Positions 10,148 to 22,500 of a stretch of 31,426 nucleotides of DNA are shown here, piece by piece; the first letter of the stretch is position 1; each line of letters starts with the position of its first letter. The DNA comes from Lingula anatina (lineage: Eukaryota > Brachiopoda > Lingulata > Lingulida > Lingulidae): assembly GCF_001039355.2 (NCBI RefSeq), contig NW_019775559.1, positions 292,294 through 323,719 on the forward strand, read 5' to 3'. A program made the position numbers and the translations under genes. The notes under the pieces were generated by a model that saw nothing but the letters and a program-made list of their open reading frames with translations, was not told the origin of the DNA and did not search any database.

Positions 10148-11037
10148 CCCAGCAGGCATAGTTGCGTTGGATCAACGTTGAAAACAGGTTGATACGTTGA
10201 ATTGCCGTTGATCTACCTAAATTCAACGTAAAATCAACGTTGATCCAGCCACGTCAAAACACCGTCATAATGTGACGTTGACTCAACGTTGTATTTTAGT
10301 CTTTGACATAACCTTGCAGTTATGGATTGTAATTTAAAATATTAATTATTGAAAACGTGATACTTTGTTTATCAATACTGAAACTAAATTAAACAAAATG
10401 ATATCAAAAAGGTTTTAAAGTAAAAGTGACAGTTGTTTGTTTTGTGTCTTTAGTGAACTAGTAATTTTTCTAAACTTGTTATTCAGAAAAACATTCCAAT
10501 AAACTGAATTCCTTGCAAGGTCTGCTAAAACTAGGATGAATAAGTTGTTGTAAGTGTGGAGTGAAGTTTATAAAGTTGGCAGTTCTTGGCAACCTGTTAT
10601 AAATAGACAGGTTGAGTTGACTGTGACTGTTATATAACTGACCCAGTTATCTTCTTTATATATATATATATATATAAGAAAATAACTGTATATATTAATC
10701 TAAACCTTGGAAAATTTAACTTAAAGGCCATACATTTATACCCTACATTTAGCCATCAAACATGTCCTACTGCTAAACACATCCAGGCTAAAAGGGTGTA
10801 CCATGCTCAGGTGCAAAACATGCCTAGGAGCGTTGAAAAAAGCAGACAAAGCAGGCACTTGGATGTTTTTCCAGTGTACGTTATAATTGTGTACGTTAGA
10901 ATTTCCCGCTGGGTGGGGTTGATACAAAGTTGTTATCTGAGGTTGACACAACTTTCAAATCCAATGTTGATCCAATGTCTTCTCAACGTTGGTTCAACAT
11001 TGTTTCAACGTTAAAACAACATAATTTGCCCACTGGG
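10148..11037. mobile_element. 890-bp non-autonomous DNA transposon with CAACGTTG subterminal repeats
   Basis: The ends read CCCAGCAGGCATA on the left and, reversed, CCCAGTGGGCAAA on the right. The palindromic word CAACGTTG, or one-mismatch forms (CAATGTTG, CAACATTG), is repeated over the outer 140 bp of both ends, often as ATCAACGTTGAA. The middle is non-coding with a (TA)n run at 10657-10676. I saw no clear target duplication and do not assign a superfamily. Confidence 0.75.
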
Positions 11038-11358
11038 GTGAGATGGGACTCTGTTACGACATTATGAGTGACCATAACACAGGCAAAGTTAAAACATACC
11101 ATTTGATCATTTTAACTTCTCAATTACTTGGAATGGATAAATATGGCAACTAGTACTGGTTGATAAAACCGTAATACGTAAGCACAAGAAGGAAAAAAAT
11201 GCCAGGCTGAGCATCATTTTGTCAGATTGACACGACTGTTGCTCAACGCACCGTGACCCTGTAAATTATCACCGATCTACATGTTATTAATATAGAGAGG
11301 CGTATAGAAGGTCAATCATTCCCCTACTGGAGTTATCAGTGGCACACTCCCACTTACT

Positions 11359-11360
<2 letters not shown>

Positions 11361-11412
<52 letters not shown>

Positions 11413-11416
11413 CACA
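11361..11416. repeat. (CA)n microsatellite
   Basis: Nearly pure CA repeat with one interruption, in the intergenic DNA 370 bp upstream of the PRELI start codon. Confidence 0.95.
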
Positions 11417-11788
11417 AATAAGCAAACACACACCTATGTGCACGCCTACTGGTTCAAACACGTGCACACAGATACACACACGCACTTTGACGGCATCCAG
11501 TTGCGTTTGAAATAATTATCATTATTGTTAAATCAATCTGATAAAATAAACGGTAAAATTGGATTTTAAAAATATAGTCAGACTGAGGAGCCTATTTATT
11601 CCTTTCAAATAACCCTCCCTCCTAGTAATTCAGATGACCAAAATAACATGAAGCGGGTAGGATTAATCCATCAACTCCCTCTTGGTGATAATATATGATT
11701 TAACCCTTCATTGAAATTACCATTTTAGTGAAAAAGGACCATCTTTTCTTAGTCAAACATGGATTGAGAAAACAGTTATACATCGACA

Positions 11789-11877
11789 ATGAAATACACG
11801 TCTTTGACAGCGACATTTCCTTATGCCTGGGAAGATTTCATCAAGGCCTTCTGGAAGATGTTTCCAAACCCCTACAA
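11789..11877 (+). CDS. PRELI gene exon 1
   Basis: ATG at 11789-11791. It encodes 'TFPYAWEDFIKAFWKMFPNP' and ends inside the codon after Tyr, before GTAAGT. A longer open frame from 11728 in another frame is a shadow. Confidence 0.85.
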
Positions 11878-11980
11878 GTAAGTATAAGTCAAGAGAATCT
11901 AAGACAGACTTAATGTTAGAGGTAACATCAAGGCATATTTGTCATTTACCAGAGTATTAGTCGATGGCCCTTTCAATTTT

Positions 11981-12023
<43 letters not shown>

Positions 12024-13557
12024 TTTATTTTTCTCCAATTTACAGTCCGCCAGTTTGACCTGTAGAAGTTATAGAGTTTAAAATACATATAAATTAAAAC
12101 TTAAATGAAGCAAGTTCTACATGATATGCAGTAGTTTTCCAAGTAAATAAACTCCTATACAACCCACAGCAATTAATTTTCGTATTTTTGACAGAAACGT
12201 AACATATTGCACGTTATGTCAGCCCTCAGGTTGTTGTGGAAGATGTCCTGGAGCGTAACATCCAAGATGGCAAGCTTTACACGAAAAGAATCCTCGTGAA
12301 ATCGTTCGCAAACTTCCCCAAATGGGTGGAAACGCTGTTGCGGGGAGCTACCAGGACGTGCGTTATAGAAGAATCCATCGTAGACGTGGAGAACAGAACG
12401 TTTGTGACGTATGTTAGGAATATAACGCAGACGGCAGTGGTATGTACGAGTCAACCCATGCCCGCCACGTGTCATGCAAAAAGAGCTTCAAGTTTGTTTC
12501 AGAAAAACGCAATCTCTTTGGCCTCTTACACAATCAAGCTTGCACAGATTTGTACACAAAAGTATAGGTGTCGCTACCTGTACTCCAAAGACGTAAAGAA
12601 CATGGTGAAATATCGAAAAAAGTAAAGTGGGCGATTAATGGGTGCGTAATTCTACATCATGACGGACTTTGATCGCTTTTCCCTTACTTCCCAATGTCGG
12701 TATGATGTTTTCCAGCCATAAAAAACGCTGTATCCAAACGCGTGTCACTTTTAGGGAATTCAATTGAATTCTACCTGTTATCTTTGGTCATACTCATATT
12801 TTGATAAAAAAAAGAATTGCCTTAGTTGTTTTAAAAAGCATTTACCTTCTGCACTAATCCCTATGGCAATAACTGACTGACTCTTCCAAAATACACGATA
12901 TGATCGAGTAAACAGCATTGACAAGGACGCCAGCTTTTAATTTCCCGTGGGAATTGTTTTTCCACAGTCGTATACTTTGATAACAGCTGCTTCATTGCCC
13001 TGTTTTTGTTCTCACTGTAATCTGAAACATTGGAAGAAAAAAATGAAAAAAAAAAGTCTTAATGTAACTCAGCTCAAAACTTGCGTGATACGCACTTCTG
13101 TGCACTTGCTGATATTAACGAGAGCTTGTAACGAGATACATGTTGACTATACACTTTTGCCGCTGAGAATTGTAACCTGCGCAGATAATTCGTCTTTAGC
13201 TGTATCCTACAACTTCATCTTTCAGGCCGCTTATATGCTCCCTTTTTCGTGCTATATCGATTTTGCGCATTTATTCTATTCTGCGTTCGCGGTTATTAAC
13301 CTATCAGATGGTGGAAGAAAGTGCAATTATTTCAACTTTTTTTCTTTTTCAAGGTAGTGGAAGAAAGATGCACATACAAATCCAGCACAACTTCCAACAG
13401 TGAGACGGAATGTGACCGTCAAGCCTGGGCTACGTCAGGGCTGTGGGGTGTAGCGGCTGCGTTAGAAACCGTGGCGATGCGAGAGTTCGTGAAAGATACG
13501 GAGCTAACAAACAAAGGGCTGCTACTTACACTCCAAACTCTACACGGCCGTACTTGA
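11789..13557 (+). CDS. PRELI/MSF1-domain protein (mitochondrial intermembrane-space lipid transfer family), 3 exons
   Basis: Exons 11789-11877, 12223-12439 and 13354-13557 join in phase to a complete 169-residue protein. The N-terminus 'MKYTSLTATFPYAWEDFIKA' is followed by 'MFPNPYN', the Y/FPNPxx motif of the family. Next is 'VVVEDVLERNIQDGKLYTKR', then 'FPKWVETLL', then 'IEESIVDVENRTFVTYVRN', matching the family's E-x-S-x-V-D signature. The C-terminal part is 'VVEERCTYK', 'DRQAWATSGLWGVAAALETV' and a final helix. Family members (Ups1/PRELID) carry phosphatidic acid or phosphatidylserine across the intermembrane space with a small TRIAP1/Mdm35 partner. The 'AW..SxLxG' block is closest to the PRELID1/Ups1 branch as I know it, but the LEA-like C-terminal tail of PRELID1 is absent. 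Acceptor choice for exon 2 (12222/12223) is fixed by phase; a competing AG at 12228 would break the frame. Confidence 0.88.
11983..12020. repeat. (CT)n microsatellite in PRELI intron 1
   Basis: About 19 CT units on the plus strand, 200 bp before the exon 2 acceptor. Confidence 0.95.
12223..12439 (+). CDS. PRELI gene exon 2
   Basis: It starts after ATGTCAG with one base that completes Asn. It encodes the central sheet of the lipid-binding fold and ends 'RNITQTAV' at GTATGT. Intron 1 (11878-12222) holds a (CT)n run at 11983-12020. Confidence 0.88.
13354..13557 (+). CDS. PRELI gene exon 3, stop at 13555-13557
   Basis: It starts after a long pyrimidine tract and CAAG. 'VVEERCTYKS' continues exon 2 exactly as in family members. 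The last helix ends 'TLQTLHGRT' and stop. Intron 2 (12440-13353) has no other coding signal. Confidence 0.88.
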   Translation, partial: VVEERCTYKSSTTSNSETECDRQAWATSGLWGVAAALETVAMREFVKDTELTNKGLLLTLQTLHGRT

Positions 13558-13918
13558 AGTCTAATAATTGAAGTAATTTAGTTGAAGGCATTGGGGCAAA
13601 TCATTACATGAAATGGAATTTAATCTGCGCTACCGCATTTTGAAGTCCTGAGGACACGAAATTCGTTTGTCTTTGTCTCAAGTTTTTACATAACTCTTTG
13701 GGAAAGGCCAGATAAGGCCTGGATCTGTTATTTTCCCTGTAAAAGGAGGGGGAGCAATCTTTTTGTACCAAGCTGTCTCTGATATGTGATTACATACTAC
13801 TGATTAATCAGGTTTATTCCCGAGTACATCAAAGTATCCCAAGTGTGGTAAAAATACTGGAATCCATATGCTTCGCTGCTACATGTATCAGTGCGCCGTT
13901 TTTAAAAGCGTCGTGTCC

Positions 13919-13924
13919 AATAAA
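13919..13924 (+). terminator. candidate poly(A) signal AATAAA of the PRELI gene
   Basis: AATAAA lies 360 nt after the stop codon and is the first canonical hexamer I see downstream. Cleavage site not established. Confidence 0.45.
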
Positions 13925-15962
13925 TAGACTCAGAAACGCAAGGTGCATAAAATCCTAAATGCATTGTTCTTGTAACGTAAAGGCTTTATAGTATTAGATT
14001 ATATGAGAGGTCTGCTAAATAAACGTCTCTTCGAGGTAAATGTTAGCTACTATTTCAAATCTTAATTGGCGGTTTCGCAACATGTGTTGCAGGTACAGTG
14101 CAGGCCTGCGGGAAACCATGTAATTTTTACGGGGCTCACTGATATTAAATAAATAATGAGAGAAGGAAATTAATATTTTGCGGCTTGTCTCAAACGTGCT
14201 CATTATAGCTTCTCAAGAGTTCCCAGGTAACATTTTCCAGGGAGAAGTGGGAGCTCGGTATAGATAACTTTTAAGTTAAAACAGCTTTCGCGCCCGCAGA
14301 GAAGCCCAAATCACAGCATATGCATGGTTAAGCCAATGATTTTGAATTGATTGCAATCAGTTTTCGATAAAGATAACTTGATATTTCTTGATGTGATTTG
14401 AATAGGCTTGTGCGAATGCCTTAACCATACTTGGGTCGTCATACTGTGTTTATATGAAAAAAAAAAGAAAAAACGACGGAACTTGAGTGAAACAGGAACA
14501 ACAGAGAGAAACAAGCGCATCAACAGAATAAAGAACCATTGCACGTTGTTGTTAAAAATGATTGTTGCACCCTCGAGAATGTTGGGTTTTAAATCACGTT
14601 ACAGGTTTTGGAGCGCTTTATACATGGTGATATTTTGGCTTCATTCTTCCACGTACATGTACATATACCCCTGTAGATGTCAATATTTGATCATACGAAG
14701 GTCAAATATGCTCATGTGTCAACGGGTGGCAGGTTTAAATAGTGTAGTGTTAATGTACGAGTAGGCCTATAAGGGGCATGCGGACAGATTTTTATTGCTA
14801 GTTTTGCTTTTGAAATTAATTACGAAATGCCGAGCTGTACATTTTACATAAGATGCACCTGGTGTGATAGTTAAAGAATAAATGGCATATATACACAAAA
14901 ACAAATAAAAAATGTAATTTCATAGATACATGAAATATCATCTCCAAGGGGGAAAACTTCATGTCAATTTTTGCCAAACGTCTTGCACTGGTTTGCATTC
15001 CAATATAATACCAACCACAGGGATGTCCATATCGACAGGTTTAATAGACTTATCGTTCAGGGAGTGTGTATTACAGCCAGGCACAATGATTTAATCTCGT
15101 TACCTGTAATGTAAAAGGAAGTGTATTAGACATTACAGTGTCACTAATCACATTTGGGAAAATTACGATAAGGAGCTTCAAATGTGATGCTGTGGTATAA
15201 ATTGTTTTACTCTGCATACTAGCAAAAAGTACATAGCCGAGTCACTGCAGCTTCATGTCATGTACACGGAAGATGCAGAAAACGAAATGCTGTTATATTA
15301 TTAGTTCATATCTTAAAGGCTTAAGCTTATGCACATGTCGCCCTTCTTAAATATCTTAATGGTATCAAAAATTAAGCATATCTGGTTGATCCCAACGGCA
15401 GGTCTACTACGAGAGAGCCATATTAGTACTTAATGCTAAGGTAATGATTCCAAAACCATAAGACCACGCTGTCTATTCAAAATGTACATATGCAACGTTT
15501 TTCGTCTGGTATCACGATGCCATTAAGTGTATAATTGAAAGAAAAAGTGTGTATAGATTAACCAATTTGGCAGCACTTTCGGTTGCTTTGCAGGGTTCTT
15601 TAACCAATGAGAACAAATTTCATCCTACTTAATATTGTAAATTTATTCAATAGTAATTATGTAATTGGCAAGTGTAAAAAACAAATGCTTTTTGTTAAAC
15701 TAAGTTAATTATGACGCAAATCGTAAAAATTGGAGTAACTTGCCATTTACAGAACGTGTAGGCTCTACATCGTTCAAGTTGAGGTAACGTTGTTATCATG
15801 CCATTCCACATGGTTTATCGGTAGATAGCAAATACTCATTACTGTGTTTAGTATCAACGTCCCCTGGAACGCACAGGTAGACAGCTAAGAGCTGAGCAGG
15901 AAGATGCCTGAAGCTGGTAACTCAGTATTTCTTTCACAGTGTGCGTTGGACTTTAACCGGGT
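13925..15962. other. intergenic stretch between the convergent PRELI and RGK genes
   Basis: No exon-like coding region, RNA gene or full transposon recognised. AT-rich with several short A/T runs; the open frames here (for example 14408-14764) have low-complexity, compositionally random translations. Confidence 0.45.
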
Positions 15963-15968
15963 TTTATT
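15963..15968 (-). terminator. candidate poly(A) signal AATAAA of the RGK gene
   Basis: The minus strand reads AATAAA here, 375 nt beyond the stop codon. If used, the foldback element at 16032-16234 lies in the mature 3' UTR. Closer variant signals cannot be excluded. Confidence 0.35.
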
Positions 15969-16031
15969 TTCTGGGACAATCCTTTCTACCGGCAGCGTAC
16001 ACTCATATGTGCATGCTCACAGTTTATGACT

Positions 16032-16234
16032 GGGTTCCCACAGATTTAGATCGAGACATCTGGATCGACCTAACTCCCTGGGGGTTCAGGCTAGATTGCT
16101 GTCAGCTTCCGGGAGTCGAGCGCACACAACAGTTAATTACCCCCTTTCAGCTTTTAGTAGGCGGGACAAACTGACAGCAATCTAGTGAGACTCCCCAGGG
16201 AGATAGATCGATCTAAATATCTGTGGAAATGGTC
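16032..16234. mobile_element. about 200-bp foldback element, copy 2, in the predicted RGK 3' UTR
   Basis: It is the same element as 5315-5503 in the opposite orientation. Arms of about 65 bp run from GGTTCCCACAGATTTAGATC inward to CTAGATTGCTGTCAG and are mirrored on the right (CTGACAGCAATCTAG ... ATCTGTGGAAA). The shared core contains 'GTTAATTACCCCCTT' and 'TAGTAGGCGGG'. The open frame over it (15941-16174) is not a gene. Confidence 0.8.
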
Positions 16235-16342
16235 TCTATGTCTTTCAGCATGTGATGATGTCAAAATAAATTTAAAAATCTGTTAATAATAAAAAATAAT
16301 AATATTCTCACAACCGTTCTTGTTTTACGTGCTCTTTAAGCA

Positions 16343-16578
16343 TCAATCGTTGCACACTAAATCCGGTGTCGTGGTACCGTGATGGAAACTCATCAGACGT
16401 TTCAGAATTCTTTTGGCACTATTGCGTCGCACCATGCCTTGAGACGGAGCCTTGAACGGAGACTTCCTCGATTTTATTTGGTGGAGGATGCCGACTAGCA
16501 GCTCGTCGACATGGTAGCTTAGGACGGCTGAGGTCTCGATGTATTTGGCGTCGTATAGTGTGGCGACCAACTTGCCCT
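16343..16578 (-). CDS. RGK GTPase exon 4 (G5 and C-terminal tail), stop at 16343-16345
   Basis: It starts after ATTCTTTTCAG. 'GKLVATLYDAKYIETSA' carries G5. 'VDELLVGILHQIKSRK' is the last helix, followed by 'GMVRRNSAKRILKRLM', whose RRNS fits a 14-3-3-type phosphoserine site. Confidence 0.87.
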
Positions 16579-19500
16579 CTGAAAAGAATATTCTCTGTGA
16601 AACTAAAGATATAATACTGACATAATACTTTAATATTAAATTGTATTGCTCGGCCGCGGCCTGGTGTGACAGGAAGGGAAGTCCGCTAGGAACCCCCACC
16701 TATAAAAGTCTACTTTTTATACTGATCATCACTCTCTGTGGGGCAAACAACCATATTTGATAATTGTACGCCATTAAAGCGCGCTACAGGTACGTGTATG
16801 AAGAACGGGCTAGGACGGGCAGAACGGGCTAAAATTGCTACATGTATCGACAGGTCGACTAACGTTCCGGCCACCTAAGTCCAGTGGGCATGGATTAGGT
16901 TTAGTCTATTTAACTTTGAAAAACAGGACAAAGTATTCGGTGGAAAGGTACTTCTATCTGCAAAGGCAGGAACTTTGGCAGAATATTATAGTCAGCGCAG
17001 GGGCGGTGTTTCCAATGGGACATTCACACCGGCATGACATTTTGCCCTTACATGCACAATAACTGGTAAGTGGAGCCATTCTCGTTATTGCAGACATGCA
17101 AACAGCCTGCGTCACGGACCTCACAAATAGAAATGAAATCGAAAAACCTATAAGAATGCCGGTATTGCTTTTACTACAAAACCAAAAATAATCGCTTTCT
17201 TCTCAGATCTCAAATCTGTGCAGCAATTCTATCTAGACATGAACTGTATTAGTTCAGGGTTTTTATCAAATTCCCGCAAGCACAGTCAGAAATAACTATA
17301 TCGGCATCTCAAATCTGGCGATAAAGAGAAATCGATAATCTCAGTCGGAGCTTGTTTATATCGGCTTGTATTTATATAAGTGAAGATAAGTATAGAACCC
17401 TGTTTCTTAAGTACAAAACCCTGTTTCAGAACAAATTTTTGGACTTAAACTGTCGGAACTGAATACCCACCTACCTAAAATCGACATTGCATTTTACCAA
17501 CGATTAAGAACTACGTACTGATTGAAATCAATATTTCCGCCTGATAACTGCTTGCTCAATCTGATTGTTCATATTAAAAAAAAGCTCTGTGTCTTATAGA
17601 TTCAAAGTTCTCAAGTGATGACTTTTAATTTCCCCCAAAAATTGATTACTCATAACAGTTTTTCATTAAACGCCACCCACACCGGCTCATTTCACCTTTG
17701 AAGAACCCTGACTCCCGTATGCAAAAACACAGGATTCTTATACTAGTGTATGTTACTTTTCAATTCGTTTACATTAAAACCAAATTACGGCTTGATTTAA
17801 AATCGTTAAGAGCCGGCATGCCGTGTCTCCTGTTATTTCCCTCTGCTGGGTAGCTACCAACAATGGTGTAATCACATCATCATGTTATCACCAGCTCAGG
17901 TAACAACTGATTACCCTCGCTGATACGCTAAACTACAAAATGGGATTGCGTATTGATCGCAAGGGAGTAGTGCGTAAAGCGTGCACAGTCGAGTTGAAGT
18001 ACATGTATTGGTTCTGGAAATTCGTTGATCTATTGTTCATTGTATTACTATAGAATGAAAAGATAACAGTAGTTGTGAGTAAATAGAACCAATACTCAAG
18101 TAGAAAAATACTCGGAAAGGGCAGCTTTAGGCCTACCTCCGCCAGGGCAGCTGAATTCCCAATATTAATGCGGACTTGACATTTAATATGCAATATTTCA
18201 GTTTCGAAGGTAAGCCTATGTGAAAATGCGTTCTTTTTTCAAAAACCCCGATCTCATATGAGATATGTGAATGGAGAAGTGTGTAGTCAGATGTGTCGCT
18301 ACCAATTAACTGAATACCAGGTTTGTTGCGCTGCTGCATTATGTAATATGCAGTGATTTAATTGGGTAGTGCTCCTTTGGGCAGGTCAAAGCTTGGCTTT
18401 GGCAAAGCATTGTTCTGTCAAAAAAGTATCCATATGACGGCAACTACTGCATAAAAGAATTTGAAATTTTGCATGCAAGTGGTCAGTTTTGCAGTGTGTA
18501 AAATGAGCTATGCAGTGCTTTACAAATTTGTGAATCTATGGCAGAATGGCGCATTGCCAGACAGATAATTGCGCCAAAAGAAACGGTCCGCACACTTTTA
18601 TAGAGTAATGCCCAGACTGATGTACCAACACAGAAGCCACACCCAATGTATTAAAATCTTACCACCAGGGTACAGGGCCCACTGTCTTTCGGGTTATGCT
18701 GTTGCAACTAAACAAAAACCACCCAGTCCGTTCAGAATGAGGGGTAAATTGCCACCAAAACGCATTTTTCAAGGCCCTTAGCGAACACCAAACTGGTTTT
18801 AGCAGGTTAGAATACCAGACGACCTCCGTGGAACCTACTGTAAACAGCAAAACATCGTTGTATGTTTCTCCAATGAATTGGGGGCCTTGACTGTTTCTGG
18901 GTTGAACACTCAAATCTCGTGGCTTTCATTATTGAGGTCAGCTTTCACCTGTACCGCTCAACAGCCAAAACAGAGTTTACAGACATCCAGAAGAGGCCAA
19001 CGACAAAGTGTGTGCCGCGTCTTAAGAGACTAAGGTCATTAACAGCGTCAGTATTTGGAGTGGATACCACATTGTTGCCAAAATACCAATGGTTGTCATC
19101 GACGAAAACCTGAACAAGATCAAATAAAGAAATAATCTGGGAACCACTTGACTATCATTTGATAGGGGGCAACTTAGGAACAATTTTAGGTTGCACGGTG
19201 AGATTGCTCACTTTTAATAGCAGATTACTTACAGAACCAAGGGAATGAACAGCTACCTTGGTCATCAAAATCGCCATATTTGAACTACATAGACAATATG
19301 TGGGTAGGCCATTACTCGCCGAATCAATGGCCTACGTGTCCTACAACAAAACTGGACCAAATTGGACATACTTTGACCGATGTCTGGAATGTTATTCCAG
19401 ATTGAAATTTAAAAACCTATCCAAGGAATGCCTTGCCACTTGAGAGCCCTGGTAGCAGCCAGAATAGGTCAGGCGTAACAGCGACCGTTACTGTGACTAG

Positions 19501-22500
19501 ACACTGACATGAGGGTCCTTTGTGGAGCGTGTAACTCTTTTAAAGACAATAACTTGGAAAATATGGAGATTTAAAATATCTCTTTTAATGGTTGTCGTAT
19601 GACATAGAATAGGCAATGTGTTTTTGTTTGCTTCTCTGGCGAATTCCATTAATGAACTGATGTCACAATGACATCAAAGAGATAATTAAAAGTTATTAAA
19701 ACACGATTTTAATCCTTATTTTCATTTATCAGTCAACAAAATAGGAAAAAACTGATGAAAAATATTGGAAAAAATATTCCATATTTAAATGTCAAGTCTG
19801 TACATTGATTATTTAATAAATGAATAACCACCAAAATCTTTATTATTCTGATTAAGTTACTCAATTTCTGACTGACCCTGGAAATTTTATTAACAAATTC
19901 CGCTCATCAGTTTTTGCATAAGGTTATAAACTAACACAGTAACAAAGGCGAACATATAACCTCTTTGACAGAGGTTAATTACATAGACTTTGTCAATGCT
20001 GATATGCTGGAAGAACTGGTTTATAACAGCATGCACATACATATAAATTAGGTGAAAATCGGATTTCAGGGGGATTTGATATGGGTTAAATGTGCCAGCA
20101 AAGTAAAATGAGCCTTATGCTTATAGTTGACACGTCCTATATTATTACTACGCTTGACTCTGCTGCACTGTAAGAGAAAAAATCTACTGCACGGTTTTCG
20201 TATCGTTATTCCGTTTTTACAACACAGAACTTACAATAGCTTTTTTATCAAAGCGAAATTAGTTGGTCGGTTTTATTTTATTGCTACTATTCACTCATGA
20301 TTAGGATACCATCTACAGCACAAATTGGAACCCATTTTTTGTATTTTGTAGGCATTGCATTTCAAATGTAATCTAGGCTTTACTGAAATGGGATTGTGCG
20401 GAGTTTGTTCGATTTATTTTGATTGGAAACGTGCCTTAAATATTCACAACCTTGGTATATCCAGCATAGGCAATGGTCAAGGTCTTTGTGCACGTTTTTT
20501 TTCTCCTGTGAAATTTCCTCGTGTGAACTTCATTTTGCAAACTGCGGTTAAATTCTTGGAAGACTTTGTACGGAAATATGCACGATCTGCCTGCATATAC
20601 GGAGCCCGCAAAGGTGACGTTAACGAACTCTCCGGCGTATTTGTTCTAGGACTTGAATTAGCTAGGAATTCATTTAACTGTTACGTGGGCCTGCTGCTCC
20701 ATTAATAATATGCCTCAGGACATGATTAGGAGCTCATTTGGTCCCTTAGAATTCCCGATTCCAACTTTGATGAGAACGGCGGGAAGGAGAATGCTCTTAG
20801 GGGAATGATGGAAAGGGGACTGTAGCAGCCATATGTAAATGTTTTCGATCCGCCATTTCAAACACATTTCAATTTTCCAACAGCCCGTTGTTCTTTATTT
20901 CGTTCCACTTTCCCTGGATTTCCAAACAAACGCTAAGTAATCCTTTAAAATCTATCTCATTAACTGAAATGTCATACATGTCATTCATAGCTTGCTTTAA
21001 AACCCTTTCATTTCTCCATCAAATTGCTTTTGTGTGTGTGCTACAGTACCAAAGATGTGCTCCAATCCATCAATCAATTACTTCACGAACTGAGCCTTTT
21101 AAATACTGCAATGTATAAAAGATGAGACCTGCACAATTTGAAAATAAATCAACACACGTCTCCATTTTTTTTATCTCTCGTATTTACCTTTGTAAATGTG
21201 TGCATATAATTAAAAAAACCTTCCCCTACATGTACTGTTAAATCTATTTTTGCTTCATTTATGTAAAGCTTTGCCAGAGAAACACTTTCAGCTGCTCACC
21301 GATATCGTGATAACAATCTAAAGTTTGTGATTACGCCGCCGACATAAAAGAGTGTTCCAGATTTTCAACTTATCTTGAGTACTGAAGTTGTTTCACTTTA
21401 TATCAAAGTGGGCATAGGTGGGTGGCAATTTTAAGTGGAATAGCGGCGCCTCTCTTATTGCCTTCACCCTCTATAAAAACTACGGGCAGGCGCACGTGGG
21501 CTCGTACTTGTGTGCGTGTGATGCCAGTTTCGGGCACTTACCTCGATAAAAAATATGTTTCATTAAAAGGTAGATGGTTCTATGGCTACAGTGTAGTTTA
21601 AAATTTCTCGTAGTCGTGATGTAGTAACGTTTTAAGCTTTGAAGTCATCAGAGATATGCTGTAAAATGTCGTTTATTGTATATGTACGTGATCTCAAGAG
21701 TGGCTACAGCACCTTTCCTTCTGTATGCAACCTTTCTTCTACACTATTATTTTTATTACAAATTGTTAATTTTGCTATCTTCTCATAGATCTTTAGATTG
21801 AGGAACTTGAAAAGTTTTCGACTGAAGGACCTTTCACTATGATTACGCATGGGTATACTTTGAAAATTTAGTGCCTTTGGAGGTGGGGCTGTCCCTGGGG
21901 AAAGATTGTTCTTTTACATTTGGTTTTTTCATCGCTGCATTTCAATAGCCTTGCATACATATGGAGCCACATGTGTAATGTTGTAATTATAACATTTATT
22001 TTCAATAACTAGAACCCAGGCAGTGATATAGGTATCTAAGGAATGGGTTCCCTTAGGGTGAGCTACTGTTGATAATTAGGGGAAGTGTGGGGATATGCGA
22101 TGGCTACCAATTGACAGCCTAGTTCTTCAATGGTAAAATGTTCTGGAAGTTTATTCTCAATCAATTACACACAAAGTTTTACAAACGAAGATGCGTGTAT
22201 GACGTAAAAATTCATTCGTTGCGAAACGCATGTGGCTTTTGACTTTGATTCAAGTTTGACGCCAGTCGTCACTTTTTATGAAGCAGCACTGTTCCACTTT
22301 AGGCATGATTTTTGGCCATACTTACCCCCACAACTCACCACCCGTGTCCTCACTAAATCGTCCTTATTTGCCACCAATACTACCGGACACGTACACTTGA
22401 GATGTTTCCGTATTTTACACAGCACATCTTCTGCAAAGACATAGGTCTGTCTGTCCGCCAGAGAGTACACGACTAGAGCGCCATCTATGCTTGGGTCCTC

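Noticed and set aside
12236-12625. Single-exon reading of the PRELI frame from the internal ATG
   Set aside because: The family N-terminus and C-terminus are found in separate exons with consistent phases; the frame past 12439 is intron.
15941-16174. 77-codon open frame with W/D-rich translation
   Set aside because: It lies almost wholly inside the foldback element shared with 5315-5503, whose copy does not keep the frame.
20355-20705. 116-codon open frame on the plus strand
   Set aside because: It starts inside a transposon terminal repeat and has no family motifs.
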